Shown piece after piece: positions 31,577-36,402 of a stretch of 36,402 bases of DNA. The position numbers and the translations under genes are program-made. The DNA comes from an uncultured Spirochaetaceae bacterium (GTDB taxonomy: Bacteria > Spirochaetota > Spirochaetia > Sphaerochaetales > Sphaerochaetaceae). The stretch's first letter is position 1, and every line of letters begins with the position of its first letter. Where the stretch lies: NCBI GenBank assembly GCA_944389075.1, contig CALXLA010000053.1:1-36402 (forward strand), given 5' to 3'. The notes under the pieces were generated by a model that was not told the DNA's origin, searched no databases, and saw nothing but the letters and a program-made list of their open reading frames with translations.

Positions 31577-33232
31577 ATGGCTGATTATATAGAAATTGAC
31601 GGACATAAGCTTGATGACGTAGAAGATGCCAGCAAGACACAAGGCACGCCTACCCTATCCGACATGCTTCTTGCCCTCACAATAGGCGAAGATGGGAAGC
31701 TGTCCAGTTTAAAGCATTACACGATAAACACGCTGATATCCACGCTTGGCAAAGTAGCAACTGATGCCGAGGCAGGTGCTGTGGAAGCAAAGACCGCCAT
31801 CGAACAGATGCAGTCAGCTATCACTGAAGCCATAGAAAACTTCAATTCAAAGATTACAAGCGATAATGAAGCATGGGATTCTAAAGTAGAAGATAATAAC
31901 TCAAGCTGGGAATCTCAGGTGGCAGAAGATCTGCAGAGCCTCCAGACTGCGCTTACTAATGCACTTGCAGCCATCGGCCGGACTGATTCTGAAGGAGCAA
32001 GGAAGGCATCGCTTGATGCAATAGTTTTGGCTCTTCAGGGCGCGATTGAGGATATCTCACAGGCCAGATCCGGAGCTCTGGGAGCAATAGGTGAAACCGA
32101 TTCTGAAGGAGCCAGAGGCGCGGCAATCTCAGCCATAGCAACAGCACTTCAGGAAGCGCTTGAAGCCTGGGAATCACAGGTCAATGCGGATAATCAGACT
32201 TTCGACAATAAGGTTACATCGGCCGAGCAGACCATAGATGAAAAAGTCTCTCAGGCAGGTTCTTCTGCAGATGATGCAGCTGCAGCAAAGAATCTTGCAG
32301 AAAGATATGCCAATGCTCCCAAGGATGAGATAGTCGAGACGATAAACGGCGTCAATAAGTTTTCGTCCAGACATTATATGGAGATAGCAGAACAGATTGC
32401 CAACTCACCTCTCGCATCAGAAACAGCGGCAGGAAGGTCAAGGATAACAAGCAATCCTGACTATTCAAGGCCTGCTGATAATACCGACCCTGTGGCGGTA
32501 TCCATAGAGGCTCTGCAGACTGCGAAAACGGCATTGCAAGGATCTATAGGCGATGAGGCTTCTGCAAGAAAGTCTGGGGATAGCAATCTGGCTAATCAGA
32601 TATCCCAGCTAGGAGTTACTGTCACTAATATCAACAGCAATCTGGGTAATGAAACAGTAAACCGGCAGAATGGGGATTCAAACCTTCAGACACAGATCAA
32701 TACAGAAGTCTCGAACAGGCAGAACGCTGATGCACAGCTACAGACGCAGATTAACGAGAGAAGACTTCCGCCTGGGATGATGCTCTGGTACACAGGCCTT
32801 ATAGCTAATGTCCCAGCGGGCTATCTTGTATGCAATGGCCAGGCAGTGTCTAGGGCGACATATGCGGCACTTTTTGCGGTGCTTGGAACGAAGTACGGAG
32901 CAGGTGACGGAAGCACGACGTTCAATGTCCCGAACCTTACTGATGGCAATGGAAGATTCATCCGTGCAGGCTTCTCTGATGACGTTATCGGTACGAAACA
33001 AGCTGATGCGATAAGGAACATTACCGCAAGACTGCATTATGTGATGAGCGACTTTGACACACCAGAAACATCTCCATTCTATACTGCGTCTGCAAGTTCG
33101 ACTGCTGGAGTGACATTCAATGGGTATAACAGACGAGATAACGTAGGAGCATTTAATCTGTCCAGAGCTGTAAACACTGATAGCGAGAACAGACCGTATT
33201 CCTTTGTGGCGTTGCCATTAATAGCGTACTGA
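31577..33232 (+). CDS. Tail fibre with phage collar domain and switchable C-terminus (cassette A expressed)
   Basis: A 551-residue protein. Residues 1 to about 390 are helical repeats (two AIGxTDSEGAR units near 130 and 170, and DSNLQTQIN-type repeats near 370-390). Residues about 393-478 hold a phage tail collar domain (PPGMMLWYTGLIANVPAGY, YAALFAVLGTKYG-GDG-TTFNVPNL). Residues 480-551 are the variable tip: RNITARLHYV to the end SFVALPLIAY. The switch site (33012..33024) sits exactly at the constant-variable boundary, and six silent cassettes follow. The start has no clear ribosome site. It would determine host range. Confidence 0.9.
   Translation: MADYIEIDGHKLDDVEDASKTQGTPTLSDMLLALTIGEDGKLSSLKHYTINTLISTLGKVATDAEAGAVEAKTAIEQMQSAITEAIENFNSKITSDNEAWDSKVEDNNSSWESQVAEDLQSLQTALTNALAAIGRTDSEGARKASLDAIVLALQGAIEDISQARSGALGAIGETDSEGARGAAISAIATALQEALEAWESQVNADNQTFDNKVTSAEQTIDEKVSQAGSSADDAAAAKNLAERYANAPKDEIVETINGVNKFSSRHYMEIAEQIANSPLASETAAGRSRITSNPDYSRPADNTDPVAVSIEALQTAKTALQGSIGDEASARKSGDSNLANQISQLGVTVTNINSNLGNETVNRQNGDSNLQTQINTEVSNRQNADAQLQTQINERRLPPGMMLWYTGLIANVPAGYLVCNGQAVSRATYAALFAVLGTKYGAGDGSTTFNVPNLTDGNGRFIRAGFSDDVIGTKQADAIRNITARLHYVMSDFDTPETSPFYTASASSTAGVTFNGYNRRDNVGAFNLSRAVNTDSENRPYSFVALPLIAY
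33012..33024 (+). repeat. Shufflon crossover site 1 (inside expressed fibre)
   Basis: TAAGGAACATTAC, containing the core AGGAACATTA shared by all seven sites. The frame is AGG-AAC-ATT-A, encoding RNI[T/S/R]. It lies at codons 479-483 of the fibre. Confidence 0.85.
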
Positions 33233-33244
33233 AAGGAACATTAC
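33232..33244 (+). repeat. Shufflon crossover site 2
   Basis: AAAGGAACATTAC starts at the last base of the fibre stop codon. It leads into silent cassette B in the same frame phase as site 1. Confidence 0.85.
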
Positions 33245-33446
33245 TGGAGGTATCACTAGAGGGTTGTTTGATGTTGCAAGCGGAAGTGGTGCATTTTCTT
33301 CATCATTCAATACCGATGGTTTTGGAGCTGGGACAAATAGTGGAATCAAGAAAAAGGATGTCTCTTTCAATGCTTCGAGAGTTGTCACAACCGCTTCTGA
33401 AGTGAGACCCTATTCTTTTGTCGCTCTTCCATTAATCGCTTACTAA
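33234..33446 (+). other. Silent tail-fibre C-terminal cassette B
   Basis: From the AGG of site 2 the frame encodes 70 residues, RNITGGITRGLFDVASGSG to a SFVALPLIAY end, with a stop. It has no start codon or ribosome site. The first four and last ~20 residues match the expressed tip; the middle differs completely (FSSSFNTDGFGAG). It can be expressed only after recombination. Confidence 0.85.
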
Positions 33447-33447
33447 G

Positions 33448-33460
33448 TAAGGAACATTAC
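33448..33460 (+). repeat. Shufflon crossover site 3
   Basis: TAAGGAACATTAC one base after the stop codon of cassette B. It leads into cassette C. Confidence 0.85.
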
Positions 33461-33680
33461 AGGCTGGTTCTCCATCGACGACTTTGCAACAGGTACTACA
33501 GATACGGATTATAGCGGAGCGTTTTACAGGGAAAGCTCTTCATATGATATAAAAAGTGTAAGAAGCAATGCCGCTAGTGGTGATTATTACAGGATGCGAT
33601 TCGAGGCATCCAGAGTCGTAGAAACAGATAATGAAATTCGACCATATAGCTTCATCGCTCTCCCATTAATAGCTTATTAA
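33450..33680 (+). other. Silent tail-fibre C-terminal cassette C
   Basis: Encodes 76 residues, RNITGWFSIDDFATGTTD to EIRPYSFIALPLIAY and TAA. There is no start codon. Its stop lies within the palindrome-like string TTAATAGCTTATTAA, which it shares with the end of cassette D on the other strand. Confidence 0.85.
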
Positions 33681-33884
33681 TGAAAGTGCTATAAAACTGT
33701 ATGGACGGACTTCGGAAGCCGTCGGAACGACACGAGATGCATTCATGTATACATTGTATTTCTTTATTGCAGCTCCTCCACTGCCGATTTCTCCGTATGT
33801 AGACGAGAGATAGAAAGCTCCTGATGCATATTCTTCATCACCCCAAGCTCCGGAACATGTGTCTATCCGACCGCTAATGTTCCT
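33666..33884 (-). other. Silent tail-fibre C-terminal cassette D (reverse)
   Basis: Reverse-strand frame from the AGG of site 4 encodes 72 residues, RNISGRIDTCSGAWGDEEY to RPYSFIALSLISY and TAA. It overlaps cassette C tail to tail by 15 bases. It would be joined in frame to the fibre by a single inversion between sites 1 and 4. Confidence 0.85.
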
Positions 33885-33886
33885 TA
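33874..33886 (-). repeat. Shufflon crossover site 4 (reverse)
   Basis: Reverse strand TAAGGAACATTAG. Its TAA is the stop codon of cassette E, and its AGG starts cassette D. Inverted relative to site 1. Confidence 0.85.
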
Positions 33887-34102
33887 GTAAGCAATGAGTG
33901 GTAACGCAATGAAAGAATATGGCCTTACCTCCGTCGCTGTTGGAACAGATCTAGAGGCTGAGAATGATGTTCTGTAATCTCTAGTACCTGCATTGCCTCC
34001 AGTCATTCCTCTTGTAGTATTACTTGCTCTGTAAAAAGCTCCGGATATGCCATAGTCTTCATCAGAACCCCAGACCATGGTAGTTGCTCCGCTAATGTTC
34101 CT
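33884..34102 (-). other. Silent tail-fibre C-terminal cassette E (reverse)
   Basis: Reverse-strand frame of 72 residues, RNISGATTMVWGSDEDYG to EVRPYSFIALPLIAY, ending in the TAA of site 4. The middle (AFYRASNTTRGMTGGN) partly resembles cassettes C and D in the SGAFY segment. There is no start of its own. Confidence 0.85.
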
Positions 34103-34104
34103 AA
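34092..34104 (-). repeat. Shufflon crossover site 5 (reverse, one-base variant)
   Basis: Reverse strand TTAGGAACATTAG. It keeps the core AGGAACATTA but has T-T before the core rather than T-A. It is the only silent-cassette site not preceded immediately by a stop codon of a neighbouring reading frame. Confidence 0.8.
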
Positions 34105-34116
34105 GAATCTATAAAC

Positions 34117-34150
34117 TATACCATTGGCTAGTATACTAGTTGCTGGTATA
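34117..34150. promoter_or_regulatory. Imperfect 34-bp inverted repeat before the chaperone gene
   Basis: TATACCA at the left and TGGTATA at the right surround a perfect 12-bp palindrome CTAGTATACTAG (34128..34139). It lies eight bp before the fibre chaperone ATG, which lacks a ribosome site. It contains a -10-like TATACT. It may be a promoter-operator or a second recombination site; the architecture (paired arms around a short centre) fits either. Confidence 0.5.
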
Positions 34151-34158
34151 CTTTTCTC

Positions 34159-34737
34159 ATGAATACAAAGATTTGCTACGGCTACAATAACGACAATGTA
34201 TACAGCGGAACGGAGCTTGCGTTTGAAGACCCAATGGAAGAAGGGAATTATCCTCTTCCGGCTAATGCCACCTTTGTTGAGCCACCAGAGCTTGAAGCCC
34301 CATACGTGAATGTATGGGATGGTGAGAAGTGGGTAGCCACAGAAGACCACAGACAGCACCTTGATTCCACAGGCACGATGGCTGGCGGAACGCCTTACTG
34401 GCTTCCAGCAGAAGGTGATAACTTTTACTCGGAGCCACGCTATATGAAAGAGCTTGGATCTCTGCCAGAAGGAGCTGTAACCACAAGGCCAGCAAAGACT
34501 GCTGAAGAGCTTCAGAAGGAACAGCTGACAGAGGCAATCTACGAGTCACAGGCAACGCTGTCTGAGACAGATTACAGGGTAATCAAGTTCATGGATAAGT
34601 ACATCCAGACTCATCCAGAAGCCCTTGCCGAGTTTGAGGCTGAATACCCTGATACGCTCGAAAAGAGACAGGACGCCAGAGATGCTATCAACGGAGCACA
34701 AGCTCAGGCAGAGACTGCCGGCATTAACCTCTCGTAA
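34159..34737 (+). CDS. Tail fibre assembly chaperone inside the invertible array
   Basis: A 192-residue protein. Residues 1-65 (YNVYSG-type start, PMEEGNYPLPANATFVEPPELEAPYVNVWDGEKW) match the pattern of tail fibre assembly proteins (Mu gpU, lambda Tfa), in which a P-x-N-x-T-PP motif precedes W-D-G-x-W. The C-terminal half is helical and acidic. The stop TAA is the first codon of crossover site 6. No ribosome site is seen at the ATG. Because recombination sites lie on both sides, inversion between sites 1 and 7 would flip it. Confidence 0.8.
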   Translation: MNTKICYGYNNDNVYSGTELAFEDPMEEGNYPLPANATFVEPPELEAPYVNVWDGEKWVATEDHRQHLDSTGTMAGGTPYWLPAEGDNFYSEPRYMKELGSLPEGAVTTRPAKTAEELQKEQLTEAIYESQATLSETDYRVIKFMDKYIQTHPEALAEFEAEYPDTLEKRQDARDAINGAQAQAETAGINLS

Positions 34738-34747
34738 GGAACATTAG
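34735..34747 (+). repeat. Shufflon crossover site 6
   Basis: TAAGGAACATTAG, whose TAA is the stop codon of the chaperone gene. It leads into cassette F on the plus strand. Confidence 0.85.
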
Positions 34748-34955
34748 AGGCGATTTCCCATTTGCAACCAGAGAAACAAACAATGACTGGGGTGCAAGCG
34801 GTGCTATAAAACAATACGGTTCAATGGAAAACACGACTCGCTTCGGTGGTTCTGAGAATGGATATAGATACTATTTTGATGCATCCGGCTACGTTTCCAC
34901 GGCTTCAGAGAATCGCCCTTGCTCCTTTGTTGCACTTCCGCTAATAGCTTATTAA
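34737..34955 (+). other. Silent tail-fibre C-terminal cassette F
   Basis: Encodes 72 residues, RNIRGDFPFATRETNND to ENRPCSFVALPLIAY and TAA. It has an Arg at the fourth position and GYVST where the others have SRVVT-type residues. There is no start codon. It overlaps cassette G tail to tail. Confidence 0.85.
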
Positions 34956-35156
34956 TGGAAGTGCTATGAATGAGTATGGCCTATTCTCGGTGGAAGTAGT
35001 AACGACTCTGGAAGCGTTGAAAGATATGCTTGTCTTTGGATTACCAGAGTTTGTGTTCCCCCAATTATTGCTTGATGCATTTCTGGTAAAAGCCCCAGAT
35101 GCTACGACTTCGTTGGTATTGAGACCAAGATTGCTTAAGCTTGCAGTAATGTTCCT
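34941..35156 (-). other. Silent tail-fibre C-terminal cassette G (reverse)
   Basis: Reverse-strand frame of 71 residues, RNITASLSNLGLNTNEVV to ENRPYSFIALPLISY and TAG. It begins at site 7, directly downstream of the recombinase stop, and shares the inverted TAATAGCTTATTAA junction with cassette F, similar to the C/D junction. Confidence 0.85.
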
Positions 35157-35158
35157 TA
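35146..35158 (-). repeat. Shufflon crossover site 7 (reverse, outermost)
   Basis: Reverse strand TAAGGAACATTAC. Its TAA is the stop codon of the recombinase gene and its AGG starts cassette G. This is the outer boundary of the shufflon. With site 1 it encloses about 2.1 kb. Confidence 0.85.
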
Positions 35159-35929
35159 CCAGTCCACGATCTGGCTAATCCTTCGCCTCATGCCTTTGCT
35201 GCTTTTTCGCAGATACCGCATGGTCGTCTTGATGGATGCATGCCCCAAAAGCTTCTGTAGGAATTGGAGGTCTTTGCACTTCTCATATACTCTCCGTGCA
35301 AAGAAAGCCCTGAAAGCATGCGGGTGCATAGGTTCCTTCGGTAGTCTGTACCTGACAGCAAGCCGATGCAGATATGATCTTATATATCGCTGATCATGTT
35401 TAATAATCCTACCATCCTTGAGAAAGTGCTCGATATCCTTCCTGAGCGATGCAGAGAACCAGACACGACGGACCTTATCGCCTTTGCCGATGATGTCTAT
35501 ATAGCCCTGCCTGATATGCCATGCCTCTATCTGTATGGCTTCGGATATCCTGACTCCGGTACATGCAAGCACCTTGATGATGCAGTACCATTCATGGTTC
35601 TTATCTTCCAGAAGCCCTTCCATAAGCCGCTTATACATGGCAGGCGTGAGTTCGTCATCGACATAATCCGGCACATCCACTTTCAAAGGCTTCAGACGGA
35701 TATCAAGGCCAAGGCATTCTGCATATTTATTGAGCGCATGAATTCTGAGTGAAACAGTACCAGCCGACACTCTTCCAGTCTCAGCTTCCTTCCAAGAACA
35801 GAGGTCTGGGATTGTCATCTTATAGCCCTGTGCCAGATAGTGTCTTACTGATGCAATATAAGAAACAACAGTTGCCTGAGAATAACCTTTGGCCTTGAGC
35901 CATGATTCGAATTTTTCAATCTTTGTCAT
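35156..35929 (-). CDS. Tyrosine recombinase, probable tail-fibre shufflase
   Basis: A 257-residue protein. An N-terminal SAM-like core-binding domain (2-75, WLKAKGYSQATVVSYIASVRHYL) is followed by the catalytic domain with all key residues: Arg127 (CTGVRISEA), Lys149 (GKGDK), His204 and Arg207 (PHAFRAFF), His230 (LLGHASIKTT) and nucleophile Tyr239 (TMRYL). Its stop codon is part of crossover site 7, so gene and array are physically linked. MuA does the integration, so this enzyme is free to act as a shufflase like Rci. The start has only a poor ribosome site, which may keep expression low. Confidence 0.88.
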   Translation of the reverse strand: MTKIEKFESWLKAKGYSQATVVSYIASVRHYLAQGYKMTIPDLCSWKEAETGRVSAGTVSLRIHALNKYAECLGLDIRLKPLKVDVPDYVDDELTPAMYKRLMEGLLEDKNHEWYCIIKVLACTGVRISEAIQIEAWHIRQGYIDIIGKGDKVRRVWFSASLRKDIEHFLKDGRIIKHDQRYIRSYLHRLAVRYRLPKEPMHPHAFRAFFARRVYEKCKDLQFLQKLLGHASIKTTMRYLRKSSKGMRRRISQIVDW

Positions 35930-36175
35930 CCTTGTAGTATGACGTGATTTCCTTGAGTTTAATGGGGTTTACTGAGTTTATTAAACTTTCATGAACTCGA
36001 AGTGATAAAAACAGCGAAATGATGATTTCCAACATCCAGAAACCTTCATTTCGCCTTTTTCGTTATAAATTTCGCCATTCATCGCAAGTGAGTCATTTTA
36101 AACGGCTATTTTGTACTATCAAATAGTATATTAACTGCGTTTAAACTCCTCATTCCACTAGCCCATTTCGCCTTT
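35930..36175. other. Right subterminal gene-free region
   Basis: No gene seen. It is AT-rich and contains clustered GTTTAA motifs (about 35957-35985, 36099, 36139) like those near the left end, including CTGAGTTTATTAAAC in inverted orientation to the left copy. CATTTCGCCTTTTT occurs twice (about 36047 and 36163). The recombinase promoter must lie here, but I cannot fix it. Confidence 0.5.
36014..36060 (+). terminator. Long-loop hairpin near right end
   Basis: GCGAAATGA (36014..36022) and TCATTTCGC (36046..36054) are exact complements, followed by CTTTTT. The 23-base loop makes it a weak terminator candidate. It could prevent read-through into the prophage end or the host. Confidence 0.45.
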
Positions 36176-36224
36176 TTGTCAGGTTTTATGGGATTCATCC
36201 CTTCAGATTCTATGGGATTCAACA
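36176..36224 (-). repeat. Right-end transposase-binding repeats R1-R2
   Basis: Read inward on the reverse strand, AATCCCA-N7-TGAAGG occurs at 36200..36219 (R1) and AATCCCA-N7-TGACAA at 36176..36195 (R2), 24 bp apart. R1 starts five bases inside the terminal TG, as L1 does at the left end. Two clear sites are seen here against three at the left, an asymmetry also known for Mu ends. Confidence 0.8.
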
Positions 36225-36229
36225 ATGGA
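36225..36229. repeat. Target site duplication, right copy (ATGGA)
   Basis: Identical to 123..127. The match stops exactly at the TG/CA prophage termini on both sides. Confidence 0.9.
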
Positions 36230-36402
36230 GTTCAGATAGTCCTTATTTTGAGCAACGACGTTACAATAGTGTGCAACCTGTATTCCCATTTCTAAACTAG
36301 GAACGAGACAGAATAAAACCAAATCTGAGCAGTAATTTCTTGCAAAATCCTAAGATAACTATCTGTTCAGTTATTGTTACTCCATTCGCAATAGTTTATA
36401 CT
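36230..36402. other. Right host flank, gene-free
   Basis: Continues the pre-insertion host sequence upstream of the putative integrase gene. It contains GTTACAATAGTGTGCAAC, an imperfect inverted repeat, but no gene that I can support. Confidence 0.5.

Larger units (their letters stand above)
128..36224. mobile_element. Complete Mu-like transposable siphophage prophage
   Basis: The left end reads TGTACAATCCCA. The right end read inward on the other strand is TGTTGAATCCCA. Both are TG/CA termini in inverted orientation and are flanked by the same 5-bp ATGGA duplication. Inside are a MuA-type DDE transposase, MuB-type ATPase, GemA, a CI-like repressor, Mu gp25/gp26/gp27/gp28-like proteins, a full head set and a long non-contractile tail. 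The length of about 36.1 kb is close to Mu (about 37 kb). Unlike Mu, the early operon is transcribed toward the left end and the repressor lies about 8 kb inside, an arrangement resembling BcepMu. All structural genes look intact, so the prophage may be functional. Confidence 0.95.

Noticed and set aside
33264-34078. Cassettes B and E as independent genes starting at internal start codons
   Set aside because: Neither has a ribosome site, and both are homologous to the fibre tip from further upstream, beginning at the crossover site.
34003-34359. Reverse-strand 118-residue frame over the chaperone start
   Set aside because: It lies out of frame across cassette E and antisense to the chaperone. 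No homology or ribosome site seen.
31577-35158. Diversity-generating retroelement as explanation for the repeated fibre ends
   Set aside because: There is no reverse transcriptase gene, and the cassettes differ by whole blocks, not by A-specific substitutions against a template repeat. Inverted cassettes with shared sites fit a shufflon.
35156-35929. Tyrosine recombinase as prophage integrase
   Set aside because: The prophage has a MuA/MuB pair, TG/CA ends and a 5-bp duplication, all from DDE transposition. There is no att core duplication.
1-36402. CRISPR arrays, tRNA or rRNA genes
   Set aside because: No regularly spaced direct repeats other than the phage-end and shufflon sites, and no cloverleaf or rRNA-like sequence noticed on reading.

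Overview
The window holds one complete, precisely bounded Mu-type transposable prophage (128..36224, about 36.1 kb) in a bacterial chromosome. Both ends begin 5'-TG...CA-3', carry inverted clusters of the same ~20-bp repeat (AATCCCA-N7-TGACAA), and are flanked by an identical 5-bp duplication, ATGGA (123..127 and 36225..36229), the hallmark of Mu transposition. The left flank carries the start of a leftward host gene that looks like a tyrosine integrase; the right flank shows no gene. The host cannot be named from sequence alone. Roughly balanced GC, heavy AGG/AGA arginine use and an outer-membrane-type lysis cassette suggest a diderm, possibly a gut spirochaete; this is a low-confidence guess.

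Layout. (1) 373..8111, leftward early operon of tightly overlapping genes: an early protein, several small proteins, a HAD phosphatase, two small HTH proteins, MuA-type DDE transposase, MuB-type ATPase, an HTH protein, GemA (with an added zinc ribbon), a DUF3164 protein and an excisionase-like HTH protein. (2) 8112..8975, divergent control region and a CI/LexA-like repressor. (3) 8983..11295, an AT-rich cargo block ending in a strong terminator: a DUF4145-like zinc-ribbon protein, a serine dehydrogenase-proteinase (ClpP/SppA fold) and a 50-aa peptide. A 16-bp palindrome matching the main operator lies inside it. (4) 11366..12552, holin and two overlapping spanin-like frames, then a Mu gp25-like protein. 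(5) 12549..23296, packaging, head and connector genes: Mu-like small and large terminase, SPP1-type portal, SPP1 gp7-type minor head protein with a toxin-like C-terminus plus an immunity-like neighbour, scaffold, capsid with a cement-like extension, connectors, tail tube, and tail chaperones joined by a -1 frameshift. (6) 23293..31517, long non-contractile (lambda/B3-like) tail: tape measure, minor tail proteins, NlpC/P60 protein and an I-J fusion tip protein.

The most striking part is 31577..35929, a phage shufflon. One tail-fibre gene ends in a 72-aa variable C-terminus. It is followed by six silent alternative C-terminal cassettes, three on each strand, each starting at a copy of AGGAACATTA in the same reading frame and ending in a version of SFIALPLIAY. 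A tail-fibre chaperone gene lies within the array, and a complete tyrosine recombinase abuts the last cassette. Recombination between the fibre site and inverted sites would swap the receptor-binding tip. This is a multi-state counterpart of Mu's two-state G loop, but driven by a tyrosine rather than a serine recombinase.

Other notable signals are a palindromic GTTTAA-rich element within about 230 bp of the exact prophage centre, in the syntenic position of Mu's strong gyrase site, and a small type I toxin-like peptide beside it with a possible antisense RNA.
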